From Polaromonas sp. (lineage in GTDB: Bacteria > Pseudomonadota > Gammaproteobacteria > Burkholderiales > Burkholderiaceae_C), in NCBI RefSeq assembly GCF_030689685.1, contig NZ_JAUYEY010000015.1, forward strand, positions 36,145-100,144: DNA of 64,000 bases. The letters run 5' to 3'. Below, one piece after another: positions 1 through 9,293 of this stretch. Each line of letters starts with the position of its first letter. The first letter of the stretch is position 1. The position numbers and the translations under genes were made by a program. A model generated the notes under the pieces. That model was not told the origin of the DNA. It ran no database searches and saw nothing but the letters and a program-made list of their open reading frames with translations.

Positions 1-873
1 GTCAGCAGCGATTGGCTGCAGCAGTCGCTGCAGATGACCTCGATCGCGCGCAAGTCCATCAACGTCGACAAACATGTGATCATCTGCGGCTACGGCCGCT
101 GCGGCCAGAACCTGGGCCGCATGCTCGACGGCGAAGGCATTCCCTACATGGCGCTGGACCTGGACCCGGACCGGGTGCGCCAGGCCGCAGCGGCCGGCGA
201 TTCGGTGGTGTTTGGCGACGCAGTACGGCTGCAGGCCCTGATGGCGGCGGGCCTGGCGCGTGCCAGCGCGGTGGTGGTGACCTACCTCGACACCGCCAGC
301 GCCATGAAGGTGCTGGCCAACATCCGCGCGCATTCGCCAACGGTCCCGGTGATCGTGCGCACAGTGGACGACCGCGACCTGGAGAAACTGCGGGCCGCCG
401 GCGCTGCCGAGGTGGTGCCTGAAGCCATTGAAGGCAGCCTGATGCTGGCAAGCCACGCGCTGGCGCTGGTAGGCGTGCCGATGCGCCGCGTGATCCGCGT
501 GGTGCAGGACCAACGCGATGCGCGCTACAACCTGTTGCGTGGCTACTTTCACGGTGCTGACGACAACACGGTCAACGAGCTTGACCAGGAGCGGCTGTCC
601 ACCCTCACGCTGCCACTGGGCACGCGCGCCGCCGGGCAGCGACTCGGTGCCATGGCCTTGCACGCCGTTGGCGTGCGGGTCGTCAGCATCAGGCGCGGCA
701 ATGGCAAGCCCCTGAGCCATGATGACGACACCCTGCTCGAAGGCGGTGACGCCCTGGTACTGTCCGGCAAGCCCGAAGCGCTGGCGGTCGCGGAAGAAAA
801 GCTTCTCAGCGGACGCGCCCAGGCCGGCGCCTCAGGCCCAGCAGCGGGTGCCGCGCCGGACAAGTCAAAATGA
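1..873 (+). CDS. Kef-type cation:proton antiporter, C-terminal regulatory part (5' end outside window)
   Basis: The frame is open from base 1, so the gene begins upstream and only its last 290 codons are visible. They hold an RCK/TrkA-N Rossmann domain with GYGRCG at visible codons 30-35 and an acidic strand-2 end (ALDLDPD). A TrkA-C-like domain follows ([13 protein letters not shown] to [12 protein letters not shown]). In CPA2/KefB-KefC antiporters this cytoplasmic part binds nucleotide and gates K+/H+ exchange in the inner membrane. The transmembrane half should lie upstream. The stop overlaps the apt start by 4 bp (ATGA), suggesting coupled translation. A stand-alone TrkA protein is less likely because the frame runs off the window edge. 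Confidence 0.85.
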   Translation, partial: VSSDWLQQSLQMTSIARKSINVDKHVIICGYGRCGQNLGRMLDGEGIPYMALDLDPDRVRQAAAAGDSVVFGDAVRLQALMAAGLARASAVVVTYLDTASAMKVLANIRAHSPTVPVIVRTVDDRDLEKLRAAGAAEVVPEAIEGSLMLASHALALVGVPMRRVIRVVQDQRDARYNLLRGYFHGADDNTVNELDQERLSTLTLPLGTRAAGQRLGAMALHAVGVRVVSIRRGNGKPLSHDDDTLLEGGDALVLSGKPEALAVAEEKLLSGRAQAGASGPAAGAAPDKSK

Positions 874-1472
874 CGGTTTTTCGCGAACCTGCCATGAACC
901 CTCACCCGCCCGATGCTCTCAGCCACCTGACGGTCAACCAGTACCTGAAGAACCACATCCGCACCGTGGCGGACTGGCCCGCGCCGGGGGTGCAGTTCCG
1001 CGACATCACGCCGCTGCTGCAAGACCCCAAGGTGTTTCGCGTGCTGATCGATGCCTTCGTACACCGCTACATGGACAAAAACTTGCGCCCAGACGTGGTG
1101 GCCGGCCTCGATGCGCGCGGGTTTATCCTGGGCGCCGTGGTGGCCTATGAGCTCAACGTCGGTTTTGTACCGATCCGCAAGAAAGGCAAGCTGCCCTTTA
1201 CCACCGTGCAGGAAACCTACGAACTGGAATACGGCAGCGCCACGGTGGAGTTGCACACCGACGCGGTCAAGGTCGGCGACAAGGTGTTGCTGATCGACGA
1301 TCTGATCGCCACCGGCGGCACCATGATGGCCGGCAAAAAGCTGCTGGAAAAACTCGGCGCCACCGTGATGGAAGGGGCGGCCATCGTGGACCTGCCAGAA
1401 CTGGGCGGCTCGGTCAAACTGAAAGCGTCTGGCTTGCCCTTGTTCACCTTGCTGGATTTCGCCGAGCATTGA
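870..1472 (+). CDS. apt: adenine phosphoribosyltransferase
   Basis: Converts adenine and PRPP to AMP and pyrophosphate in purine salvage, in the cytosol. The N-terminal [10 protein letters not shown] segment is typical of APRT, and the PRPP-binding loop [14 protein letters not shown] sits near residues 140-153. The protein is 200 aa from the ATG at 870, or 192 aa from the ATG at 894, which is closer to the usual 180-185 aa. No convincing Shine-Dalgarno sequence decides between them. It overlaps the upstream antiporter gene by 4 bp. A dispersed hairpin repeat begins within 10 bp of the stop codon. Confidence 0.95.
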   Translation: MTVFREPAMNPHPPDALSHLTVNQYLKNHIRTVADWPAPGVQFRDITPLLQDPKVFRVLIDAFVHRYMDKNLRPDVVAGLDARGFILGAVVAYELNVGFVPIRKKGKLPFTTVQETYELEYGSATVELHTDAVKVGDKVLLIDDLIATGGTMMAGKKLLEKLGATVMEGAAIVDLPELGGSVKLKASGLPLFTLLDFAEH

Positions 1473-1477
1473 TCCCG

Positions 1478-1535
1478 AAAACGCTATTAAATCAATAGCT
1501 GTTGATGCCCGTCCTGTAAGGGCTGGGGGCGTTTT
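1478..1535 (+). repeat. dispersed GCTAT-stem repeat, copy just downstream of apt
   Basis: Contains the stem GCTATT-AAATC-AATAGC at 1483-1499, then a GGGCTGGGGGC segment. The same architecture recurs in either orientation at about 2561, 22568, 26049, 28203, 28811, 33181, 49957, 51184 and 62950. It lies between the apt stop and the convergent gene at 1541, where it could act as a terminator or mRNA-end hairpin. Confidence 0.8.
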
Positions 1536-1540
1536 TACTC

Positions 1541-2317
1541 TTAATTGAGGTCGCCGTACTGGGTCGCACTGAGCGCGGGCACCAGGGCTGGCGAGTCCGG
1601 CATCTCGGTGTCTTCAAACCCGGTGAGCAGCGTGTAGGAACGCAGCCTGCTGCGGCTTGGCGCGCCGCCCTCGACCGCCGGCACACCCTGCGCTGATGCG
1701 GCGGCAAGCGCCTGTTTGAAAGCCGCGACCTCATCGGCCTGAATGGGCTCATACCGATGCACCACCGGCGACGGCTTCAACGCGGCCATCGCTGGCGCCG
1801 GCAGGGCCGCGGCTGCTAGCGCTGCCTCGGCAAGGCGCGGGGCCGTCGGCCGGTGGCCGGCCTGCGGCGCGCCAGCCGGCCGGGCCACCGACACCAGCTC
1901 GTTCAGGCGCCAGTACACCGCCGTGACCCGTATGTTGTAGCGCGACTTGGCGCTTTGGGCAATCATGACTTCTATCTCGGCCAGCCGCTCGGGCTGTCCG
2001 CCAAACTCCTGCGACAGATCGATCATGACCATGAACTGCTCGCCGCGCGGGTCCAGCGACAAGACCTTGAATTTGTAGCTGGCCGACAAAACACCGGCAC
2101 GTATCATGGCCTCGCGCACCGCCGTGTAGAGCAGCTCCCGCCTGGCGTGGCGATGTGACTTGTGCGCGCTGCTGGCCCGCACACTGCTGACTGCGGCAGT
2201 TTTCAGCGGCGCGGCGGCAGGCCGGTGATCGCCGCCACCAGCCAGGCCGGAACTCTCCGGCTTCGCTTTGCCCGACACAGCAGCGGGCTTGCCGGAAAAC
2301 CAGTTGAATAAAGACAT
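1541..2317 (-). CDS. conserved hypothetical protein (Burkholderiales type)
   Basis: A 258 aa protein with no recognised catalytic motif. The N-terminus (MSLFNWFSGK) is followed by a low-complexity Ala/Ser/Lys stretch to about residue 55. A compact, well-ordered region spans residues 60-140 (RELLYTAVREAMIRAG, FKVLSLDPRGEQFMVMIDL). The C-terminal third is Ala/Pro-rich. The middle reads like an alpha/beta fold, possibly a regulatory or binding domain. I do not recognise a function. It is a single leftward gene, convergent with apt. Compositional bias and clean coding structure support a real gene. Confidence 0.7.
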   Translation of the reverse strand: MSLFNWFSGKPAAVSGKAKPESSGLAGGGDHRPAAAPLKTAAVSSVRASSAHKSHRHARRELLYTAVREAMIRAGVLSASYKFKVLSLDPRGEQFMVMIDLSQEFGGQPERLAEIEVMIAQSAKSRYNIRVTAVYWRLNELVSVARPAGAPQAGHRPTAPRLAEAALAAAALPAPAMAALKPSPVVHRYEPIQADEVAAFKQALAAASAQGVPAVEGGAPSRSRLRSYTLLTGFEDTEMPDSPALVPALSATQYGDLN

Positions 2318-2473
2318 GGGCTACTGCCTGAAAAACAACGGCCGCATCAACGGCCATCGGGTGGGTTGCAAAAAGGTCACGCGCTTGTCAAGGAGTTTAC
2401 TGAGTCCTCTGTCACTTGTCGCCCGCCGGGGCGAAACAAGTGCCTGCAATAAATCACGTTGACGCTGTGTTGG

Positions 2474-2495
2474 AGAAACGGCCCGAGCCGTTTCT
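2474..2495. terminator. 9-bp perfect hairpin in the 2318-2621 intergenic gap
   Basis: AGAAACGGC / CCGA / GCCGTTTCT forms a perfect stem, followed on the + strand by TTCG. It has no long U tract, so termination is only suggested. The gap 2318-2621 otherwise shows no supportable gene. It also contains a degenerate GCTAT-type repeat at its right end. Confidence 0.4.
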
Positions 2496-2560
2496 TTCGA
2501 TCAGCTTGCGGCCCACCCGCCAGGGCGCCCGCAGGCGCCGCGCTTGTGAATGTTTTTGCC

Positions 2561-2612
2561 GCTTGGCCCTTTGCTAGCAAGCGTCATCAGCTGTCAATAT
2601 CGTAGCGGTTAG
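2561..2612 (-). repeat. degenerate copy of the dispersed GCTAT-stem repeat
   Basis: The right half, AAGCGTCATCAGCTGTCAAT then ATCGTAGC, matches the copy at 33181 (AAGCGTCAACAGCTATGAAT then TTAATAGC). The left half carries GCCCTTTGCTAGCAAGCG, like the other copies. One stem arm is mutated. It sits directly after the stop codon of the cyclic-nucleotide-binding protein gene. Confidence 0.55.
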
Positions 2613-2621
2613 GGTCACCCA

Positions 2622-3113
2622 TCAGGTGACCGCCACGCGTTTGGGACGGTTGTACAGCCGTTTCGCCAGCACGCCACCCATGGCAAGGGTGAGTTCCAGC
2701 GCAATCGGGCTGTGCCGGTTGGCCAGTTCCTTGAAACGCAAGGCTGTCAGACACCAGACCTTGCTGGCGTTGGACGCCTGCACCGTGGCGTTGCGCGGCA
2801 AACGCGAGAAAAATGCGCCTTCGCCAATCACGGTGCCGGGCGCCACCAGCGCCAGCCGGACCCGGCCCTTGTCGTCTTCGTAGTGAACACTCAGCGTGCC
2901 GCTTTCAATAAAGTACAGGGTCTGGTCGTTCGATCCCTGCTCAATCAGCACCTGGCCCGGCTGCATGGCAAAGGGCTGCATATAGCCGGCCAAAATCTCC
3001 CACTGCTGCTGCGTGAACTGGCAGCGCAGCACGTCACTGGCATGGCTGTGCGCAATCGCGGAGGCCAGGCCTTGAATATCAAAACGGAGGACGGCGGGTA
3101 GAGCTGCGTTCAT
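2622..3113 (-). CDS. cyclic-nucleotide-binding domain protein without a DNA-binding domain
   Basis: From the ATG at 3113 (MNAALPAVL) this is a 163 aa protein. It has one cNMP-binding jelly-roll: FAMQPGQVLIEQGS at residues 48-61, then GTLSVHYEDD, VIGEGAFFSRLPRNATV and a closing helix. The phosphate-binding cassette G-E-(X)n-R is partly kept (GEGAFF...PRNATV). CRP/FNR proteins are about 230 aa and end in a winged helix, which is absent here, so this is a stand-alone sensor or scaffold domain. The upstream ATG at 3152 would add 13 residues of unlikely sequence. The ligand is not known. Confidence 0.8.
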   Translation of the reverse strand: MNAALPAVLRFDIQGLASAIAHSHASDVLRCQFTQQQWEILAGYMQPFAMQPGQVLIEQGSNDQTLYFIESGTLSVHYEDDKGRVRLALVAPGTVIGEGAFFSRLPRNATVQASNASKVWCLTALRFKELANRHSPIALELTLAMGGVLAKRLYNRPKRVAVT

Positions 3114-3273
3114 GGTGGACGGAAGATACGCCTCCAAGCACGCAACCGGCAAGGGACGTTAACGCTCGCTTACAGCTGATACATCGGGGGGCGCGGCTGT
3201 AACGGTTCGGTCTTGTTGATATACGGTGCCGCATGGTCGGCCATGCTTGCCCAGGTTCAGGCCGGTTGCCGGC

Positions 3274-4722
3274 TTATTTGCCGATGCAGAATTTTGAAAA
3301 TATTTCGCCAAGCAGGTCGTCCGACGTGAACGCGCCAGTGACGCCGCTCAGCGCATTCTGCGCCTGCCGCAAGTCTTCCGCGAGCAGGTCCAGCGCGGGC
3401 GCTGGCGCCAGCAACTGCCTGGCAGCCTGCACAAGCTGGCCATCCACCTGCTGCAATGCGCGCACATGGCGCTCGCGCGCCATGAACACGCCTTCGGGTG
3501 CGGCCTGCCAACCCACCAGTGCTAGCAGGCGCTGACGCAGTTGCGGCAAGCCGGTGCCGGTTTTAGCGGAGATCATCACGCCAGCGCGGGCCTCGGCCAA
3601 CACCGCCGCAAGCGCAGTATCGGACTTGTTCCACACATCAATGACCGGCGTATTGGCGGGCAGCTTGTCGGCAAGGTCTGCCGCGATGGCGGCATCCGCC
3701 GCTTTATAGCGCTGCGCCATCTGCGGGTCCTCGGGCGTTTGCTGGCGTGTCAGGTCATGCAGAAAAAGCACCGCGTCGGCGCTTTCGATTTCTCGCCAGG
3801 CGCGTGCAATGCCTATCTTTTCAACCTCCCCGACTTCCGGCAGCCGGCTGTCGCGCAGGCCGGCGGTGTCCACCACATGCAGGGGCACGCCGTCGATCTG
3901 GATCAGCTGGGTCACCTTGTCGCGGGTGGTGCCAGCGATCGGCGTGACAATCGCCAGCTCGGCACCCGCCAGCGCATTGAGCAGCGAGCTTTTGCCGGCA
4001 TTGGGTTGCCCGGCAATCACCACCTTGATGCCTTCGCGCAGGATCGCGCCCTGCTGCGCGCGCCGCATCACGCTGGCCAGCGTCTGCCGCAGTCCGCTGA
4101 GCTGGCCCTGGGCATCGGCCTGTTGCAGGAAATCAATGTCTTCTTCGGGGAAGTCCAGTGTGGCTTCGACCAGCATGCGCAGATGCACCAGCCGATCAAG
4201 GAGGACATACACCTCCTTCGAAAACTCTCCCGACAACGAGCGCGCTGCCGAGCGCGCAGCGGTTTCGGTGCTGGCATCGATCAGGTCGGCTATCGCCTCG
4301 GCCTGGGTCAGGTCAATCTTGTCGTTCAGGAAAGCCCGCTCGGTGAACTCTCCGGGCTGGGCCAGGCGCAGGCCGGCCAGCAGCGGTTGGCCAGTGGCTA
4401 CAGCAATGGCTGCCGCCGCCTCCAGACAGCGCGCCAGCAGCAATTGCAGCACCACCGGCCCACCGTGGGCCTGCAGCTCCAGGACGTCTTCACCGGTGTA
4501 GGAGTGCGGCGCCGGGAAATAAATCGCCAGGCCCTGGTCGATTGGCTTGCCTTGTGCGTCGCAAAACGGCAGATAGGTCGCCTGCCTCGGGGCCAACGTG
4601 CGCCCGCAAACGGCAGCGATGAGCGGCGCGATATTTTTGCCCGACACCCGCACGATGCCGACCGCGCCGCGCCCGGGCGCGGTGGCAATGGCAGCGATGG
4701 GGTCATGGTGGCGCGCAAGCAT
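3274..4722 (-). CDS. mnmE: tRNA modification GTPase MnmE (TrmE)
   Basis: With MnmG it installs the 5-(carboxymethylaminomethyl) group on wobble uridine 34 of certain tRNAs. The N-terminal tetrahydrofolate-binding domain begins [20 protein letters not shown]. The G domain sits inside the helical domain: G1 [10 protein letters not shown]2/G3 region GTTRDKVT and DTAGLRDS, G4 NKSD. The protein ends in FCIGK, the C-terminal Cys motif of the family. The ATG at 4722 gives 482 aa, close to the usual 450-460; upstream in-frame sequence is repeat-derived and unlike MnmE. It lies downstream of yidC, on the same strand, in the classic origin cluster. Confidence 0.97.
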   Translation of the reverse strand: MLARHHDPIAAIATAPGRGAVGIVRVSGKNIAPLIAAVCGRTLAPRQATYLPFCDAQGKPIDQGLAIYFPAPHSYTGEDVLELQAHGGPVVLQLLLARCLEAAAAIAVATGQPLLAGLRLAQPGEFTERAFLNDKIDLTQAEAIADLIDASTETAARSAARSLSGEFSKEVYVLLDRLVHLRMLVEATLDFPEEDIDFLQQADAQGQLSGLRQTLASVMRRAQQGAILREGIKVVIAGQPNAGKSSLLNALAGAELAIVTPIAGTTRDKVTQLIQIDGVPLHVVDTAGLRDSRLPEVGEVEKIGIARAWREIESADAVLFLHDLTRQQTPEDPQMAQRYKAADAAIAADLADKLPANTPVIDVWNKSDTALAAVLAEARAGVMISAKTGTGLPQLRQRLLALVGWQAAPEGVFMARERHVRALQQVDGQLVQAARQLLAPAPALDLLAEDLRQAQNALSGVTGAFTSDDLLGEIFSKFCIGK

Positions 4723-4746
4723 GGATGCATTATCAGCAGACACTGC

Positions 4747-4862
4747 GGAACCGGCTTTGCCGGGCCGCAGGTGTCGCCCCCTGGGGGGCTGAGAGGCCGC
4801 GGCTCCAAACCTGCCCGCGCAGGTTTGGACGGACACGAAGAGCCATTGACTCTGGCAATGGC
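4747..4862. repeat. GC-rich hairpin repeat (second dispersed family) plus two further hairpins
   Basis: The left part, CCGGCTTTGCCGG...GCAGG...GCCCCCTGGGGGGC, resembles the sequence at about 53409-53455. Next to it are a perfect 10-bp hairpin (CCAAACCTGC-CCGC-GCAGGTTTGG, 4805-4828) and a 7-bp hairpin (GCCATTG...CAATGGC, 4842-4862). All lie between the yidC stop and the mnmE start, where they could terminate or attenuate leftward transcription. Confidence 0.6.
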
Positions 4863-4887
4863 ACCTCGCCAAAGGCGCTTCGGGGGG

Positions 4888-6618
4888 TTACTTAAATTTG
4901 GGCAGGTTGAACTGCGGCGGCACACCCATGCGGGTGTTGATCACCCACTGCTGCGCGATCGACAGGATGTTGTTGGTGATCCAGTACAGCACCAGGCCGG
5001 CCGGGAAGAAGAAGAACATCACACTGAAAATCAGCGGCATGTACCACATCAGTTTGGCCTGTAGCGGATCGGGCGGCGTCGGGTTCAGAGCCGTCTGCAG
5101 CATGGTGGTGGCGGCCATCACCAGCGGCAGGATGTAGTAAGGGTCGGGCGATGACAGGTCCTTGATCCACAAAATCCACGGTGCGTTGCGCATCTCGACC
5201 GAGCTGAGCAGCACCCAGTACAGCGCAATGAACACCGGAATCTGGATCATGATGGGGAAGCAGCCACCCATCGGGTTGACTTTTTCATCCTTGTACATCT
5301 TCATCATGGCCTGCTGCATTTCCTGCGGCTTGTCCTTGAGCCGCTCGCGCATTTCCATGATCTTGGGGTTGACCGCCTTCATTTTGGCCATGCTGGCATA
5401 AGCCTTGGCATTGAGCCAGTAAAACGCGGCCTTCAGCAGCAGCACCAGCGCCACGATGGACCAGCCCCAGTTCTGCAGAAAGCCATGCAACTTGTCGAGC
5501 AACCAGTACAGCGGTTTTGCCAGGATGGTCAGCCAGCCATAGTCCTTGACCAGCTCCAGCCCCGGCGCAATCGCTTCAAGCTGTTTTTCTTCCTGCGGAC
5601 CGACAAACAGCGTCGCGGTGCTTGACTTGGTGGTGCCGGGCGCGATGGCTTCCAGCGGCGTGATCATGCCCACAGCATACAAGTTGGTGTCCACCTTGCG
5701 CAGGAAAATGTCGCGCTGCAGGCCGTCAGGCAGGATCCAGGCCGACGCAAAATAGTGCTGGACCATGGCCACATAACCATTGCTGGCGTGTTTCTCAACC
5801 TCGACCTTGTTCTTTTCTATGTCGCTGAATTCAACCTTCTGGTATTTCTTGGCCTCGGTATAAAGCGCCGGGCCGGTAAAGGTCGAATAAAACGCCGACT
5901 CGCCCGGCAGCTTGTTGCCGTCGCGCACCAACTGCATGTAAAGCTGCGGCGACACCGGGGCTGTGCCCGTGTTGACGATGTCGTGGCGCACCGCCATGTC
6001 ATAGGCTCCGCGCTTGAGCGTGTAGGTTTTGATCAGCTTGACGCCGCCGACCTCGGCCGACTCGAACTTTACTTCCAGGCTGTCCTGGCCGTCCTTGAGC
6101 TGGCGCTCGCCAGGCAGCGCCGTCATCAGTGTTTTGTGGGTAGGGAAGCTGCCGCCGCCGGCACCTGCAATCAGGCCGGACTGGGCCACATAAACGCGCG
6201 CCGCGCTTTCATCGAGCAGCACAAAACCATCGGTCTTGCCATCCACATCCTTCAGGCGCGGGAAGGCCGAACCAATCAGCGAGCCGCCCTCGGTGTCAAA
6301 GGTCAGCGACAGCACATCCGTGCTCACGACCAGGCGTTGCTTGGTGGCCGACGGTGTGCTGGCGGGCACGGCGCCCGGCGCGACCACCACTGCGCCAGGA
6401 AGCAACACCGGCGTCGGCACGGCGCTGCTGGTGGGCGCGCCCGTGGGAACGCTTGCCGTGGGGGTGGGCGAGCTGGCCGGCGCAGGACTACTGGCCACAG
6501 GCGCAGGCGACGGAAAAAACGTCGCCTTGTTGCCATTGAAAATCTGCCATTGGTCCCACAACAAGACCATGGAAAAACCAAAAATCACCCACAAAATGGT
6601 GCGGCGTATGTCGTTCAT
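4888..6618 (-). CDS. yidC: membrane protein insertase YidC
   Basis: Inserts and folds inner-membrane proteins, alone or with SecYEG. The 576 aa protein starts with the TM1 segment (RTILWVIFGFSMVLLWDQW), then a Pro/Ala/Ser/Thr-rich linker to about residue 90. The large periplasmic beta domain spans about 95-355, and the conserved five-helix core follows from about 370 (WGWSIVALVLLLKAAFYWL). The cytoplasmic hairpin (MKAVNPKIMEMRERLKDKP) precedes PMGGCFPIMIQIPVFIALYW. The length and two-part layout are typical of Gram-negative YidC. The start overlaps the yidD stop by 4 bp. Confidence 0.98.
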   Translation of the reverse strand: MNDIRRTILWVIFGFSMVLLWDQWQIFNGNKATFFPSPAPVASSPAPASSPTPTASVPTGAPTSSAVPTPVLLPGAVVVAPGAVPASTPSATKQRLVVSTDVLSLTFDTEGGSLIGSAFPRLKDVDGKTDGFVLLDESAARVYVAQSGLIAGAGGGSFPTHKTLMTALPGERQLKDGQDSLEVKFESAEVGGVKLIKTYTLKRGAYDMAVRHDIVNTGTAPVSPQLYMQLVRDGNKLPGESAFYSTFTGPALYTEAKKYQKVEFSDIEKNKVEVEKHASNGYVAMVQHYFASAWILPDGLQRDIFLRKVDTNLYAVGMITPLEAIAPGTTKSSTATLFVGPQEEKQLEAIAPGLELVKDYGWLTILAKPLYWLLDKLHGFLQNWGWSIVALVLLLKAAFYWLNAKAYASMAKMKAVNPKIMEMRERLKDKPQEMQQAMMKMYKDEKVNPMGGCFPIMIQIPVFIALYWVLLSSVEMRNAPWILWIKDLSSPDPYYILPLVMAATTMLQTALNPTPPDPLQAKLMWYMPLIFSVMFFFFPAGLVLYWITNNILSIAQQWVINTRMGVPPQFNLPKFK

Positions 6619-6968
6619 GACGGCTTCTTTTTAGAGGAAATCGAAGTCACGGGCGTGACCAGACGGGTGAAAAGGGAAAATCGGCCAGTGGACGATTGCG
6701 GCGACGACGACGGCACCGGATCGTAGCCGCCGTTGCACCAGGGGTGGCAACGCACCAGGCGATAAAGCGTCAGGTAGCTGCCTTTGACGGCGCCATGCTG
6801 CTGCAGCGCCTGCAAGGAATAGGCAGAACAGGTCGGCTCAAAACGGCAGGACGAGCCCAGCCAGGGACTCAACAACAAGCGGTAGCCCTTGACCAGGGTC
6901 ACCAGAAACTTCTGCGGCAACCGACTGAGGGCAGAGGCCGCGCGGCGCAACATCGTCAGGGTGCTCAT
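6615..6968 (-). CDS. yidD: membrane protein insertion efficiency factor YidD
   Basis: A small membrane-associated protein of 117 aa that supports YidC-dependent insertion. The core is present: GYRLLLSPWLGSSCRFEPTCSAYSLQAL around residues 28-55 with its three cysteines, then RLVRCHPWCNGGYDPVP with two more. The C-terminal tail is Ser/Lys-rich. It overlaps yidC by 4 bp downstream and rnpA by 4 bp upstream, so the three genes look translationally coupled. Confidence 0.96.
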   Translation of the reverse strand: MSTLTMLRRAASALSRLPQKFLVTLVKGYRLLLSPWLGSSCRFEPTCSAYSLQALQQHGAVKGSYLTLYRLVRCHPWCNGGYDPVPSSSPQSSTGRFSLFTRLVTPVTSISSKKKPS

Positions 6969-7375
6969 GCGACAGGGGCCCCGGCCCGCATCAAGGCCAA
7001 CACTTCGCTGCGGACGACCTGCGCGAATGCTTCAGAGCTGGCGCTGACGAATTCCTTGCGGGAAAAATCACGACGCAAGCGCACCACCCAGGCAGCCTGG
7101 GGGTAATGGGGCAAAAAATCAGCGCTCACGGTGTAGATCTGTCTTTTGATGGCGTTGCGCGTCACAGCTCGTTTGGCCCAGCGTTTAGGCACCATCGCCC
7201 CGACCCAGGTGTCCTGCACCGGAAAAAGGTCCGGCGTGGCGTGGGTTTTGGCGGGCACGGTTTGCGCGTTCATGGCATCCAGCGCATTGCGGTGCAATGC
7301 GAAATGCGTTGTTCTTGCCACGATGGCGCCGGCAAGGACGGCCTGAAACTGGGGACGGGTTTGAAGCCGCTGCAC
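6965..7375 (-). CDS. rnpA: ribonuclease P protein component
   Basis: The protein subunit that helps the RNase P RNA remove tRNA 5' leaders. A GTG start at 7375 gives 136 aa beginning MQRLQTRPQFQAVLAG, which resembles Comamonadaceae homologues. A TTG at 7402 or an ATG at 7465 would extend the protein, the latter into rpmH, and looks less likely. The RNP motif AKRAVTRNAIKRQIY is clear. An insertion of about 20 residues (MNAQTVPAKTHATPDLFPVQ) precedes the conserved WVGAMVPKRWAKRAV. It overlaps yidD by 4 bp. Confidence 0.93.
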   Translation of the reverse strand: MQRLQTRPQFQAVLAGAIVARTTHFALHRNALDAMNAQTVPAKTHATPDLFPVQDTWVGAMVPKRWAKRAVTRNAIKRQIYTVSADFLPHYPQAAWVVRLRRDFSRKEFVSASSEAFAQVVRSEVLALMRAGAPVA

Positions 7376-7421
7376 TGGCGCCTGGCGTCCGCGCGAAAGC
7401 AACCGGCAACCGGAAGCAGGC

Positions 7422-7556
7422 TTATACAGCCAGGCGCTTGCGGCCTTTGGCGCGACGGGCAGCAATCACTGCGCGGCCGCCGCGGGTTTTCATGCGTGTC
7501 AAAAAGCCGTGCGTGCGTGCGCGTTTGACTTTGGAGGGTTGGTATGTGCGTTTCAT
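7422..7556 (-). CDS. rpmH: 50S ribosomal protein L34
   Basis: A 44-residue, highly basic protein: [18 protein letters not shown], then [20 protein letters not shown] and RKRLAV. This is the universal L34 pattern and length. It is the first gene of the leftward rpmH-rnpA-yidD-yidC-mnmE cluster and is divergent from dnaA across the origin-proximal intergenic region. Confidence 0.97.
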   Translation of the reverse strand: MKRTYQPSKVKRARTHGFLTRMKTRGGRAVIAARRAKGRKRLAV

Positions 7557-7898
7557 AATGGGTCCTACGGGCTACAAAGCTCCCTGTGCAAAATCCGCAA
7601 TGCGTGGTTCGGCGGCTAAAAATAAGCGCCCGCACAACTTGCAAACCCGCGACGAGTCAGGGAAACCTATGATTATCGCAGATTTCGCAAGTGTGGTAAA
7701 CAAGTTAGGCCCTGTATTGGCGGTAAAGCCTGAGATGGCAGGCCCCGGCCGGGGTGCTGCACTAGGTTAAAACCCGGACGAATATTTTTGTGGATAACTA
7801 GGCGGCGCGGCTACAATAACGGGTGCCAAAAATTAATAATATCCACAAGCACAAGCACAAGCCTGCCGGCAGCTGTGACTGTCCAGCCAAAACCCCGT
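7557..7898. promoter_or_regulatory. rpmH-dnaA intergenic region with DnaA boxes
   Basis: Holds a perfect DnaA box on the minus strand (TGTGGATAA, 7789-7797) and a one-mismatch box (ATATCCACA, 7839-7847). AT-rich stretches lie between them. It must contain the divergent rpmH and dnaA promoters. The boxes close to dnaA fit autoregulation of dnaA or a second half of a bipartite origin. No additional gene is supported here. Confidence 0.7.
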
Positions 7899-9293
7899 AT
7901 GCGTGAGGCCTCTGTTCTCAGTTCCAGCCAGGACCTGTGGCAAAGCTGCGTCGACCACCTCGCCCAGGAGCTGCCCGAGCAGCAGTTCAACACCTGGATT
8001 CGTCCGCTGGTTGCAGAGGTCGCCGCCGACCTGTCCAAAGTCACCATCCAGGTTGCCAACCGTTTCAAGCTGGACTGGATTCGGGCTCAGTACGCAGGCC
8101 GCATTTCTGCCCTGCTGGAAAAAATCTCCGGCCACGGCGTTCACCTTGAGTTAGCGCTCGCTCAGCGTGAAGCCCCCGTCCGTTCTGCACCTTTGACCCG
8201 CAGCTTTGAGGGTAACGGCGTGGCTGAGCCGGCTGCACTGGGTGTGCCCGACGACGTGGCTGGCGCCCCTTTCAAAAACCGGCTGAACACCGCGCTGACT
8301 TTTGACACCCTGATTGAGGGCACGGCCAACCGCATGGGCCGAGCTGCGGCCATGCATGTGTCCAGCAGCCTGGGGCAGTTGTACAACCCGCTTTTTATCT
8401 ATGGCGGCGTCGGGCTGGGCAAAACCCATTTGATGCACGCCATCGGCAACAAGCTGCTGGCCGACAACCCGGCCTGCAAAGTTCTCTACATCCATGCCGA
8501 GCAATTTGTCTCGGATGTGGTTAAAGCCTATCAGCGCAAGACTTTTGACGAGTTCAAGGAGCGCTACCATTCGCTGGATTTGCTGCTGATTGACGATGTG
8601 CAGTTCCTGGCCAACAAAGACCGCACGCAGGAAGAGTTCTTTAACGCCTTTGAGGCCTTGCTAACCAAAAAATCACACATTGTGATGACCAGCGACACCT
8701 ATCCCAAAGGCCTGACCGACATCCACGAGCGTCTGGTCTCGCGTTTTGATTCCGGCCTGACGGTGGCCATCGAGCCGCCCGAGCTGGAGATGCGCGTGGC
8801 CATTTTGATCCGCAAGGCCGAGGCCGAAAGCGCCGTCATGCCCGAGGAGGTGGCATTTTTTGTTGCCAAAAACGTACGCTCCAATGTGCGTGAGCTCGAA
8901 GGTGCGCTGCGCAAAATCCTGGCTTACTCACGCTTCAACCTGAAAGAAATCTCCATTCAGCTGGCACGTGAGGCGCTGCGCGACCTGCTGTCCATCCAGA
9001 ACCGCCAGATCTCGGTTGAAAACATCCAGAAGACCGTTGCCGACTATTACAAGATCAAGGTCGCCGACATGTATTCAAAGAAGCGGCCGGCCAGCATTGC
9101 CCGGCCGCGCCAGATTGCCATGTACCTGGCCAAGGAGCTGACCCAGAAGAGCCTGCCCGAGATCGGTGAGCTGTTTGGCGGCCGTGACCACACCACCGTG
9201 CTTCACGCGGTGCGCAAGATGTCTGCCGAGCGCCAGCAAATGACCGAGCTCAACCAGCAATTACATGTGCTGGAACAAACCCTGAAAGGCTGA
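7899..9293 (+). CDS. dnaA: chromosomal replication initiator protein DnaA
   Basis: Binds DnaA boxes and opens the origin. The ATG at 7899 gives 464 aa starting [15 protein letters not shown]; a GTG at 7875 would add eight residues, and the frame is open further upstream. Domain I covers about residues 12-80 ([21 protein letters not shown]). The AAA+ domain has Walker [10 protein letters not shown] and Walker [10 protein letters not shown], with the arginine-finger region HERLVSRF. The C-terminal DNA-binding domain IV ends with the signature [15 protein letters not shown]. It is followed by the probable oriC and dnaN. Confidence 0.98.
   Translation: MREASVLSSSQDLWQSCVDHLAQELPEQQFNTWIRPLVAEVAADLSKVTIQVANRFKLDWIRAQYAGRISALLEKISGHGVHLELALAQREAPVRSAPLTRSFEGNGVAEPAALGVPDDVAGAPFKNRLNTALTFDTLIEGTANRMGRAAAMHVSSSLGQLYNPLFIYGGVGLGKTHLMHAIGNKLLADNPACKVLYIHAEQFVSDVVKAYQRKTFDEFKERYHSLDLLLIDDVQFLANKDRTQEEFFNAFEALLTKKSHIVMTSDTYPKGLTDIHERLVSRFDSGLTVAIEPPELEMRVAILIRKAEAESAVMPEEVAFFVAKNVRSNVRELEGALRKILAYSRFNLKEISIQLAREALRDLLSIQNRQISVENIQKTVADYYKIKVADMYSKKRPASIARPRQIAMYLAKELTQKSLPEIGELFGGRDHTTVLHAVRKMSAERQQMTELNQQLHVLEQTLKG

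Noticed and set aside
4723..4872. A 50-residue N-terminal extension of MnmE
   Set aside because: The sequence is made of hairpin repeats and does not resemble MnmE; the ATG at 4722 gives the normal start.
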